A stretch of 5,985 bases of DNA from Candidatus Symbiothrix sp. (GCA_031284765.1 JAITXK010000003.1:1-5985); one strand, 5' to 3'; positions 1 to 5,985 are shown, numbered from the stretch's first letter. Numbers and translations are program-made. The notes: a model not told the origin generated them from the sequence alone.

Positions 1-517
1 GTGTGCTTCGGTGGGCGATGTTGTGGATATTATCCGTTTCGGCGATGATTTGGGCATGACCTCCGGTCCGTTCATGGATCCGGAAGTATATCGGCAGTTA
101 TTCAAACCGCGTCACAAAATCTTATGTGATTATGTGAAAACGCATAGCACTATGCACACATTCATCCATTCCTGCGGCTCGATATCCGCTTTGATGCCAG
201 ACATGATTGAAGCGGGCATTGAAATATTTAATCCCGTACAAACCAATGCTCACAATATGTCACCTGAATTTCTGAAAAAGGAATTTGGAAAAGATTGTAC
301 TTTCTGGGGCGGAGGCATTGAAAATGTTGGTACGTTGAATGTTGGCAGTCGCCAGCAAATACGCGACATGGTTTTTGAACGCATGGAAATCTTTTCGGCG
401 GGGGGTGGTTTTGTATTTAATACCGTACACAATATTCTTCCCGATGTACCTCCGGAGAATATCATCACGCTTTTCGAAGCGATACGGGAGTTTAACAAGA
501 ATAAGTTATTCGTATAA
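1..517 (+). CDS. URO-D-fold corrinoid-dependent methyltransferase (MtaA/MtbA-like), 5'-truncated
   Basis: This is the C-terminal half of a cytoplasmic methyltransferase of the uroporphyrinogen decarboxylase superfamily, whose members move methyl groups between small molecules or folate/thiol acceptors and a corrinoid protein. The reading frame is open to the left edge (first full codon at base 2, giving C-A-S before the GTG at 11), so that GTG is an internal valine and the true start lies outside. Family blocks, numbered from the codon at 11, are FGDDLG (10-15), FMDPEVYRQLFKPRHK (21-36), FIHSCGS (51-57), FNPVQ (73-77), FWGGGIE (98-104) and the tail block HNILPDVPPENI (140-151). The H-x-C at H53/C55 matches the zinc site that activates the acceptor or donor in MtaA/MtbA. 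The third zinc cysteine of those enzymes is not evident near the C-terminus, where H140 lies. It ends one base before the GH95 start, suggesting an operon. The superfamily call is firm; the substrate is unknown. Haem-pathway HemE is unlikely given the HSC motif and the neighbours. Confidence 0.88.
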   Translation, partial: CASVGDVVDIIRFGDDLGMTSGPFMDPEVYRQLFKPRHKILCDYVKTHSTMHTFIHSCGSISALMPDMIEAGIEIFNPVQTNAHNMSPEFLKKEFGKDCTFWGGGIENVGTLNVGSRQQIRDMVFERMEIFSAGGGFVFNTVHNILPDVPPENIITLFEAIREFNKNKLFV

Positions 518-518
518 T

Positions 519-593
519 ATGCATCAATCAAGGGTTAAAATCACTTTTCTGAGTATATTTTTTGGATTGAACGGTTTAATAAGTTACGGGCAA
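519..593 (+). other. Sec signal peptide of the GH95 enzyme
   Basis: Residues 1-25 show a basic start (R5, K7), a hydrophobic core (about residues 8-22, TFLSIFFGLNGLIS region) and a polar end with SYGQG, so cleavage is expected near residues 24-26. There is no lipobox cysteine, so a soluble periplasmic protein is predicted rather than a lipoprotein. This also argues that 519 is the true start. The exact cleavage site is an estimate. Confidence 0.75.
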
Positions 594-3068
594 GGTATAG
601 TGCAGAGGCAAGTGCCGGAAAAGTTTTCTCCGAAGCATCCCAGACATCAAGCCGGTGCTGTACGGGTAATTCCTTCGGATACCGATTACGGAAGCCTCAC
701 ACCTCCAGATAAAACTTTATGGTTCACATACCCGGCTGAAGAGTGGAATTCTCAATCCTTGCACATTGGCAACGGATATATGGGCGCATCGTTTTACGGC
801 GGTGTCGCACAGGAACAGTTAGATATTGCCGAAAAAACATTTTATGCAGGCGGTCCCAATGTGATGGCAAACTATAATTATGGAATTGTCGAAGGCGGAA
901 AGGAAAAACTGCCATTGATACGCCAATTGATTTTAGCGGATGAATATGCTAAGGCTGATTCCCTTTGCGCCATTTATATGAAAGGCACTTTCGACAACTT
1001 CGGTGCTTTTTCTATGGTTGGGCAATTGTTGCTGAACTTCGAAAATCATGAGGGTGAGGCAACTGAATATGTCCGCGCTTTAGACTTAGCCAATTCGTTA
1101 GCAACCGTTTCCTATCAATTGAACGGAACGCATTATTCGCGTGAATATTTTTGCAGTTATCCTGATAAAGTCATGGTTTGCCGGTTTTCTTCCGATAAGA
1201 AAGATAAAATATCTTTTGATGTTAATCATCAGCTTGCACACGAATTTGAGGATTTAAAATACAATGCGCATGATAATATACATGAAATCGTTTTTCGCGG
1301 AAAGCTAAAAAACAACGGCTTGGATTTCTGCATCCGCATCGTGCTTGTACCGGAAGGCGGAACGGTCGCTTTCAAGGATAAAATACTGAGTGTGGACAAT
1401 GCTGATAAAGTTACGTTGATTTATTCCGTTGATACGGAATACAAAGCAAACGGCAGGAATTATAAAGGCATTGACCCTATTGCCGAAACGCAAAAAAACA
1501 TATCAAATGCACTTGCTAAAGGATATCAGGCACTTAAAGATACGCATATCAAGGATTACAAAAACCTTTTTGACCGTGTGAAATTTACTATGGTTGGCAA
1601 CCCAGATATAGCCAAAATGCCCACTAATGAACGGGTTAATCTATTGAAGAAAGGTACGACCGATGATTCTGCGCTCAAAGTTTTATATTTTAATTTGGGG
1701 CGTTACCTTATCATCAGTGCGTCGCGTCCGGGAACTCTGCCTTCAACCCTTCAAGGCGTGTGGAATGAAAATATATCTTCCCCGTGGTGGGGAAATTACC
1801 AAAGTAATATTAATCTGCAGGAGATGTATTGGGCTTGTGGGCCTACTAACCTGCCGGAATGTCAGGAAGCTTATATTGAATGGATAGAAGCGCTTGTTCC
1901 AAGCGGAAGAAAGGTAGCCGCTTCTTACTATGGGACAAAAGGATGGGTCAGCCACACACAAGGCAATATCTGGGGGTACGCGGCTCCAGGCATCAACCTT
2001 AAATGGGGACTTTATCCGGTGGGCGCTGCCTGGCATTGCCGTCATCTGTGGTCGCAATACGAATATACCCGCAACGTTGAATATCTGAAAAACAGGGCTT
2101 ATCCTATTATGAAGGAGGCAGCTGTGTTTTGGTTGGAAAACTTAGTGGAAAAAGACGGATACCTCATCAGCATTCCGTCTGTATCGGCAGAACATCCCAT
2201 ACTGATGAAAGATGGAAAGGTGGCAAAATACACGGATACCGATGGCGAACCGGGTGTATTAAAAACGCATATTTTCACAGTGCCTTGTTTTCAGGATATT
2301 GAAATGGTGTACGACCTCTTTTCAAATGTCATCAAGGCATCCGAAGCGCTGAATATCGATATGGAGTTTCGCCAAAAAGTATTCGAAGCTTGGAACAAAC
2401 TTTATCCGCTGAAAATAGGAAAATATGGACAGTTGCAAGAATGGTTGGAAGATTACGATAATGCACGCGACCATCATCGGCATATTGCTCATCTTTATGC
2501 GGTCTATCCCGGAGAAATGATATCGGTCAATAAAACGCCCGAATTGGCGGAAGCGGCGAAAGTTTCCCTCAACATGCGGGAAGAAGGATTTATCACCCCT
2601 ATCTGGCCCTGGACAGGAGGCAATTGGTCAATGGCATGGCGTATCGCTTGTTGGACGCGCTTACATGACGGTGAACGGGCAATCAAAATTTTCAATCTGA
2701 TGACGAAGGAAACCGGATTTGAAAACTTGATGAACAGCCAACCTTACAACGGTGAGTGGTACAGGATGCAAGTGGACGCTTCAATGGCGACACCGGGTGT
2801 TTTTGCCGAAATGCTGCTTCAATCGGAAAACGATAATTTATACTTGCTTCCCGCGCTACCCACAGAATGGCCGGAAGGCGAAATAGCAGGATTGTGCGCT
2901 AAAGGCGGGTATATCGTCAATATGTCATGGGAATATGGGCAATTGAAAAAAGCGGAAATATTCCTTCCCAAAGGGGCAATCCCCCCTGTCATTTTTGCAA
3001 AAGGAAAACCGTTGCAACAAACAGATAAGCGATTAATAATTCATAATTTTTACAGATGTGAAATATGA
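519..3068 (+). CDS. Secreted GH95-family glycoside hydrolase (alpha-L-fucosidase/alpha-L-galactosidase type)
   Basis: This 849-residue enzyme is expected to hydrolyse a terminal alpha-L-fucose or related alpha-L-galactose residue in the periplasm, by the inverting mechanism of GH95. The ATG at 519 is chosen because it follows the upstream stop by one base and begins a signal peptide; the same frame is open further upstream, but only as an out-of-frame overlap of the previous gene. The N-terminal beta-sandwich (about 65-320) carries GNGYMGASFYGG (84-95). The (alpha/alpha)6 barrel (about 345-770) carries LQGVWNE (411-417), YQSNIN (427-432), SIPSVSAEH (551-559), ARDHHRHIAHLY (649-660) and FAEMLLQS (762-769), and a short C-terminal domain follows. 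By motif alignment N430/N432 correspond to the catalytic asparagines of the Bifidobacterium AfcA fucosidase, E558 to the acid and D753 to the residue that works with the asparagines. The usual Q-I-D-G-N-F-G block reads QVDASMA (751-757), so the pocket near the catalytic aspartate is altered and specificity may differ from 1,2-fucosidase. The last 11 bases overlap the next gene. Confidence 0.9.
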   Translation: MHQSRVKITFLSIFFGLNGLISYGQGIVQRQVPEKFSPKHPRHQAGAVRVIPSDTDYGSLTPPDKTLWFTYPAEEWNSQSLHIGNGYMGASFYGGVAQEQLDIAEKTFYAGGPNVMANYNYGIVEGGKEKLPLIRQLILADEYAKADSLCAIYMKGTFDNFGAFSMVGQLLLNFENHEGEATEYVRALDLANSLATVSYQLNGTHYSREYFCSYPDKVMVCRFSSDKKDKISFDVNHQLAHEFEDLKYNAHDNIHEIVFRGKLKNNGLDFCIRIVLVPEGGTVAFKDKILSVDNADKVTLIYSVDTEYKANGRNYKGIDPIAETQKNISNALAKGYQALKDTHIKDYKNLFDRVKFTMVGNPDIAKMPTNERVNLLKKGTTDDSALKVLYFNLGRYLIISASRPGTLPSTLQGVWNENISSPWWGNYQSNINLQEMYWACGPTNLPECQEAYIEWIEALVPSGRKVAASYYGTKGWVSHTQGNIWGYAAPGINLKWGLYPVGAAWHCRHLWSQYEYTRNVEYLKNRAYPIMKEAAVFWLENLVEKDGYLISIPSVSAEHPILMKDGKVAKYTDTDGEPGVLKTHIFTVPCFQDIEMVYDLFSNVIKASEALNIDMEFRQKVFEAWNKLYPLKIGKYGQLQEWLEDYDNARDHHRHIAHLYAVYPGEMISVNKTPELAEAAKVSLNMREEGFITPIWPWTGGNWSMAWRIACWTRLHDGERAIKIFNLMTKETGFENLMNSQPYNGEWYRMQVDASMATPGVFAEMLLQSENDNLYLLPALPTEWPEGEIAGLCAKGGYIVNMSWEYGQLKKAEIFLPKGAIPPVIFAKGKPLQQTDKRLIIHNFYRCEI

Positions 3069-4134
3069 ATTCGGAAATGATCCGGCAAAAGTAGAAGGAT
3101 ATAAAAAGTTCTGGAGCAGGGAGAGTGTAAAAAGACCCTTGATAGGCTTTTCATTCAAAAGCTGGTTCCCTTTGGATGAATTTAAAGCCAGCAGAGCATG
3201 GGGAAAAGATGCCCCTTTAACTCTGGACATGGTTGTTCCTGAAGATTTTCTCGACGATCAGGAAACATTGTTGCGCGAAGGCGAAACAATAGACGATGAT
3301 ATTTTCCGCGGCGCTTGTCCTGCCCAAATGCTTATGTGGGGTGATGCCATCCTCGGCAGCAGTATGCGAGTGCTCCCCGGAAACGTCGTAGCCGAACCGA
3401 TGAACCTGTCATGGGAAGAAATAGACAAAATAGGTTTCGACAGAAACTCTCCTTGGTGTAAAAAATACATCGAATTTATAGATGTCTTAGTCAAGAGTTC
3501 GGCAGGCAAATATCCTATCACACATGGAATGTTGAACGGACCTATGGATTATGCAGTCACTTTCCGTGGGCATGAACAAGCCGTTATGGACTTGCTGATT
3601 GACCCTGAACATATATCCGCTTTTCTTGAACGGATGGGCGATTTCTTTATCGACATAACTAAAGAAGCATGGGAACATATACCTTTGTTCTGCGGTGGAT
3701 ATTACGATGCCCAGTACAACCTGTGGGCGCCTGAATCAATTGCCCGTCTGCAGGAAGATTCGGTTGCCGTTATGTCTCCTGATTTATACGGACAATATCT
3801 CAAAGCGGTGGATGCTCGGATTTCTTCTCATTTCGGCAGTGCATTTATGCACTTGCACGCTACAAGCATGATGGTACTCGATCAAATGTTGGACATTCCC
3901 ACCCTGCACTGTTTTGAAATCAATAACGATGTGGGTGGTCCTCCCGTAGCAACCATGATACCCTATTTTCAAATGGTGCAGAAAGCGAAGAAATCTCTGC
4001 TAATCCGGGGTTCTTTTACTTCCGGTGAACTGCGCCTGCTTATGGATAGTTTAGAGCCGACCGGACTCTATCTCTATATTATGATTGCGGACATGAAGGA
4101 AATAGAAATTTTGCGTCCGATTGTGGGATTTTAA
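3058..4134 (+). CDS. URO-D-fold methyltransferase, divergent subfamily with H-x-H in place of H-x-C
   Basis: This complete 358-residue cytoplasmic protein has the usual length of URO-D-fold corrinoid methyltransferases. The GTG start at 3058 is the only reasonable choice: an in-frame TAA lies at 3037-3039 and the first internal ATG is residue 58. It overlaps the end of the GH95 gene by 11 bases in another frame, which suggests translational coupling. Visible blocks are RPLIGFSF (26-33), a long substrate-side region with DDIFRGACPAQMLMWGDAI (80-98), HGMLNGPMDY (156-165), WAPESIARLQED (223-234), FMHLHATS (263-270), FEINNDVGGPP (286-296) and LLIRGSFTSGEL (314-325). The position of the zinc motif H-x-C is H265-L-H267, and H284/C285 follow, so the metal site, if present, differs from that of the upstream partner. 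It is directly followed by the corrinoid protein and activator genes. A likely role is the substrate-specific methyltransferase that loads the corrinoid protein, with the upstream paralogue unloading it, but the roles could be reversed. The substrate is not determinable here. Confidence 0.85.
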   Translation: MKYEFGNDPAKVEGYKKFWSRESVKRPLIGFSFKSWFPLDEFKASRAWGKDAPLTLDMVVPEDFLDDQETLLREGETIDDDIFRGACPAQMLMWGDAILGSSMRVLPGNVVAEPMNLSWEEIDKIGFDRNSPWCKKYIEFIDVLVKSSAGKYPITHGMLNGPMDYAVTFRGHEQAVMDLLIDPEHISAFLERMGDFFIDITKEAWEHIPLFCGGYYDAQYNLWAPESIARLQEDSVAVMSPDLYGQYLKAVDARISSHFGSAFMHLHATSMMVLDQMLDIPTLHCFEINNDVGGPPVATMIPYFQMVQKAKKSLLIRGSFTSGELRLLMDSLEPTGLYLYIMIADMKEIEILRPIVGF

Positions 4135-4170
4135 TATAAATAAATATTAATCATTAAATTTATTATCAGT
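4135..4170 (+). other. 36-base A/T-rich spacer, only gap of note inside the operon
   Basis: This spacer between the second methyltransferase and the corrinoid protein has 33 of 36 bases A or T. It contains a 7-base inverted repeat, AATAAAT at 4139-4145 and ATTTATT at 4158-4164, with a 12-base loop. It has no G/C-rich stem, so a terminator is not supported. It may simply keep the start of the corrinoid gene unstructured for ribosome entry, as is usual in Bacteroidota. No confident promoter was found. Confidence 0.4.
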
Positions 4171-4839
4171 ATGAATCAGTTACTTGAACAACTTAGAATC
4201 TGTGTGGAAAACGGGAAAGAAAACCGCACATCTCCTTATCCTCCCCAGATGAAGAATCAGGACGGAGCGAACGAATTAGCCAAACAAGCCTTGGATGCAG
4301 GTGTTACCCCCGGCGATATTTTGAATCTGGCTTTGGTACCGGCGATGGATGCTGTGGGACAAAAGTTTGCGGAAAACAAGATTTTCATTCCGCAGATGTT
4401 GCTATCCGCCAGAGCGATGTCTGCCGCTATGATACATCTCAAACCGTTTTTTCAATCGGGCGAGGTGAAACGGAAAGGCGTAGTGGTGATAGGAACCGTC
4501 ATGGGTGATTTGCATGATATTGGTAAAAACTTGTGCAGCATGATTGTCGAAGGTGCAGGATGGGAAGTCATTGACTTGGGTGTGGACGTCAAACCCGAAC
4601 AATTTGTGACGGCGCTTGATACGTATCCGGATGCTATTGTCGGCTTGTCGGCATTGCTTACGACTACCATGGTCAATATGGAATTAATTATCAATTCCAT
4701 TCGCGAAAAATACCCGCAAACCAAAGTAACTGTAGGCGGCGCGCCGTTGAATGCCGGTTTTGCAGCTAAAATAGGCGCGGATAATTACAGCAAAGACCCG
4801 GTGGAATTAACGGGCTGGCTCGAAAAGATAGCCGTATAA
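4171..4839 (+). CDS. Corrinoid (B12-binding) methyl-carrier protein, MtaC/MtbC type
   Basis: This 222-residue cytoplasmic protein carries the cobamide that shuttles the methyl group between the two methyltransferases. The ATG at 4171 gives a standard-length protein. Residues about 30-95 form the helical cap domain, with PAMDAVGQKFAENKIFIPQM at 57-76 and the LLSARAM block at 77-83. Residues about 103-222 form the Rossmann-like B12-binding domain. The base-off ligand motif D-x-H-x-x-G is D113-L-H115-D-I-G118, with H115 as the lower cobalt ligand. The matching S-x-L (S160-A-L162) and the GG pair (189-190) that wrap the nucleotide tail are also present, so all cobamide-binding motifs are intact. 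The size and two-domain form match stand-alone corrinoid proteins of methanogens and acetogens rather than the large multi-domain MetH. It is followed after 7 bases by the activator gene. The class of protein is near certain; the methyl donor it serves is unknown. Confidence 0.95.
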   Translation: MNQLLEQLRICVENGKENRTSPYPPQMKNQDGANELAKQALDAGVTPGDILNLALVPAMDAVGQKFAENKIFIPQMLLSARAMSAAMIHLKPFFQSGEVKRKGVVVIGTVMGDLHDIGKNLCSMIVEGAGWEVIDLGVDVKPEQFVTALDTYPDAIVGLSALLTTTMVNMELIINSIREKYPQTKVTVGGAPLNAGFAAKIGADNYSKDPVELTGWLEKIAV

Positions 4840-4846
4840 TCCCGCT

Positions 4847-5548
4847 ATGACCGCATTTACTCAATTTAATATTCCCCTTCGGGAGCTGGCAGTCGATCCG
4901 CAGGCTGCCGCTCCGATGTTGGGCTACGACAGCGATTTGCCCGAAGATATCTTAGCGATGGTCAGGGAAGTGATGGACAAAACTACTGACTGCTACGACA
5001 TCCGCGGCGGTTACTATATATTAGACGGGCTGACTTTCGACAATGACGAACACAGTCTGCTCGTTGAAGGTACGAATTTTCAGACAGGGAAGATCATTTT
5101 CCACCAATTGAAACACAGCGAGCAAGTTGCGCTGTTTGTCTGTACGGCAGGCGTTGGCATCGAAAAATGGTCGAAGCAGATGATGACAAACAATGACCCG
5201 CTAGCAGGCTTCATTGCCGATATTATGGGCGGCGTGGTGGTTGAAGCGGCTATCGACAAAATACAGCAATCGCTGAGCAACGACATGAAAGACAAGGGCT
5301 TGAAAATCACCAACCGTTACAGCCCCGGTTATTGCGGCTGGCAAACCGCCGAACAGCATAAATTATTCGCTCTACTGCCGGACACATTGGGTATCCGTTT
5401 GACCGAAAGCGCTTTGATGCAACCCGTTAAATCGGTTAGCGGCATCATCGGCATCGGTGCAAATGTGCAGTTCAACCCCTATACCTGCCGACTTTGCGAA
5501 GCCACGCATTGCGTATATCGCTACAAGAAAGTATCGTCAATCCGTTAA
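4847..5548 (+). CDS. Stand-alone MetH reactivation-domain-like protein with C-terminal Cys cluster
   Basis: This 233-residue protein is related to the S-adenosylmethionine-binding activation domain of cobalamin-dependent methionine synthase, which restores cob(II)alamin to the active state by reductive methylation. Evidence is the block NRYSPGYCGW (156-165), matching the MetH R-x-A-P-G-Y element (R157, P160, G161, Y162), followed by LTESALMQPVKSVSG (185-199), which matches MetH LTES-x2-M-x-P-x2-SVSG closely. The E. coli MetH glutamate six residues before that arginine is G151 here. Past SVSG the usual tyrosine-containing segment is replaced by a C-x2-C-x4-C cluster (C214, C217, C222), which could bind an iron-sulphur cluster or metal. 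The ATG at 4847 lies 8 bases after the corrinoid gene stop, so the two are surely co-transcribed, and its likely client is that corrinoid protein. The alternative, part of a split methionine synthase, is less likely because no homocysteine or folate domain is seen. The fold is confident; the mechanism is inferred. Confidence 0.87.
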   Translation: MTAFTQFNIPLRELAVDPQAAAPMLGYDSDLPEDILAMVREVMDKTTDCYDIRGGYYILDGLTFDNDEHSLLVEGTNFQTGKIIFHQLKHSEQVALFVCTAGVGIEKWSKQMMTNNDPLAGFIADIMGGVVVEAAIDKIQQSLSNDMKDKGLKITNRYSPGYCGWQTAEQHKLFALLPDTLGIRLTESALMQPVKSVSGIIGIGANVQFNPYTCRLCEATHCVYRYKKVSSIR

Positions 5549-5985
5549 AATTACAAGGCTGTGCTTTCCCGAACCAATCTCTACTTTGACAAACTCTCCG
5601 TCAACAGTTCCTCTCTGAGTTATGTTGTCCACTGTAAGGCGATATTTTGCCGATAGTTTGGGCAACCAAACTTCGGAGGCGCTATTGGCAGGAATTTCCA
5701 CTTCTAAAGTGAATCGTTCGCCGGGTTGGTTGTCGAAGGAAACATAAATATCACCCCGAATGGAAGGAGCTTTGATTGCAGCGTGTTTCAATGTTGCCGG
5801 TTGGGGTTTGATGCGGATTTTTCCGAATCCGGGTTCAATCGGTTCGATACCCATCAGTTTACGGGTAATCAGATTACCTGCGGCGGCTCCCCAGATATGA
5901 TTCCAATCTTGGTCGGACTTGTATTTATTGTCCCACGCTTCCAACGAAATGGTGGAACCTGCGCGAATCATATTGTACCAACTGC
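5537..5985 (-). CDS. GH78-like alpha-L-rhamnosidase, C-terminal part, truncated by window edge
   Basis: This minus-strand frame is open to the right edge, with S-W-Y-N read upstream of the methionine codon at 5969-5971, so only about 148 C-terminal residues are present and that methionine is internal. Counting from it, the end of the (alpha/alpha)6 catalytic domain shows MIRAGSTISLEAWDNKY (1-17) and DWNHIWGAAAGNLITRKLMG (22-41). These match the W-Y-N-M-I-x-x-G-x-T, E-A-W-D, W-N-H-x-W-G and I-x-R-K-L-x-G-I-E-P blocks typical of Bacteroidota rhamnosidases. The C-terminal beta-sandwich follows, with IEPGFGKIRIKPQP, SIRGDIYVSF, VEIPANSASEVWLP and a final HSLVILTD strand. The catalytic acidic residues lie outside the window. 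The expected reaction is removal of alpha-L-rhamnose from plant or microbial glycans or glycosides in the periplasm; the signal peptide cannot be seen. The gene is convergent with the activator gene and their coding ends share 12 bases, so it belongs to a different transcript. Confidence 0.87.
   Translation of the reverse strand, partial: SWYNMIRAGSTISLEAWDNKYKSDQDWNHIWGAAAGNLITRKLMGIEPIEPGFGKIRIKPQPATLKHAAIKAPSIRGDIYVSFDNQPGERFTLEVEIPANSASEVWLPKLSAKYRLTVDNITQRGTVDGEFVKVEIGSGKHSLVILTD

Noticed and set aside
339..518. Upstream extension of the GH95 reading frame, adding 60 residues before the ATG at 519.
   Set aside because: It overlaps the well-conserved methyltransferase tail in another frame, has no family similarity, and would bury the clear signal peptide that begins at 519.
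1..4134. The two URO-D-fold proteins as haem-pathway uroporphyrinogen decarboxylase (HemE).
   Set aside because: The upstream protein has the H-S-C zinc motif of methyltransferases. The second lacks the N-terminal R-Q-A-G-R substrate motif of HemE. The corrinoid protein neighbour fits methyl transfer instead.
4139..4164. A 7-base inverted repeat (AATAAAT / ATTTATT) as a terminator or operator.
   Set aside because: All A/T pairs with a 12-base loop is a very weak hairpin, and such repeats are expected by chance in a spacer that is about 92% A/T.
250..5313. Several minus-strand and alternate-frame open frames of about 60-100 codons lying inside the plus-strand genes.
   Set aside because: They lie entirely within genes with strong family motifs, have low-complexity or unrelated translations, and show no start context of their own.
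5504..5514. ACGC-ATT-GCGT as a terminator stem at the end of the activator gene.
   Set aside because: It is only four base pairs, lies inside the coding sequence at the conserved cysteine cluster, and is not followed by a T-tract.
4171..5548. Corrinoid protein plus activation domain as a split methionine synthase (MetH).
   Set aside because: No homocysteine-binding or pterin-binding domain is present, the corrinoid protein is of the small methyltransferase-carrier type, and both adjacent catalytic proteins are URO-D-fold. It remains possible that the activator also serves MetH elsewhere.

Overview
The window looks like part of a glycan-utilisation region from an anaerobic member of the Bacteroidota (Bacteroidales-like). 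The evidence is a moderately AT-rich sequence, A/T-rich start regions without clear Shine-Dalgarno sites, tightly packed genes, a GH95 enzyme with a plain Sec signal peptide, and a GH78-like rhamnosidase of the type common in Bacteroides polysaccharide utilisation loci. The taxonomic call is inference. No rRNA, tRNA, CRISPR array, insertion sequence or origin was seen, and almost every base is coding.

Layout: (1) 1-517, plus strand, is the C-terminal part of a uroporphyrinogen-decarboxylase-fold (URO-D) methyltransferase, cut by the left edge. (2) 519-3068, plus strand, is a secreted GH95-family glycosidase that starts one base after the previous stop. (3) 3058-4134, plus strand, is a second, quite different URO-D-fold methyltransferase with a GTG start inside the end of the GH95 gene. 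(4) 4171-4839, plus strand, is a small corrinoid (vitamin B12) carrier protein of the MtaC/MtbC type, after a 36-base spacer that is about 92% A/T. (5) 4847-5548, plus strand, is a stand-alone relative of the methionine synthase (MetH) reactivation domain with a C-terminal cysteine cluster. (6) 5537-5985, minus strand, is the C-terminal part of a GH78-like alpha-L-rhamnosidase, cut by the right edge; its 3' end overlaps gene 5 tail to tail.

Genes 1, 3, 4 and 5 together supply all the part types of an anaerobic corrinoid methyl-transfer system: two methyltransferases, the corrinoid shuttle and a reactivator. Finding this system interleaved with a periplasmic deoxyhexose-releasing glycosidase, next to a rhamnosidase, is the notable feature. 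The most economical hypothesis is that the glycosidases free an O-methylated sugar (for example a methylated fucose, galactose or rhamnose), or a methoxylated aglycone. The cytoplasmic corrinoid system would then remove the methyl group without oxygen and pass it to an acceptor such as tetrahydrofolate. The families are well supported by motifs; the joint function, substrate and acceptor are inference.
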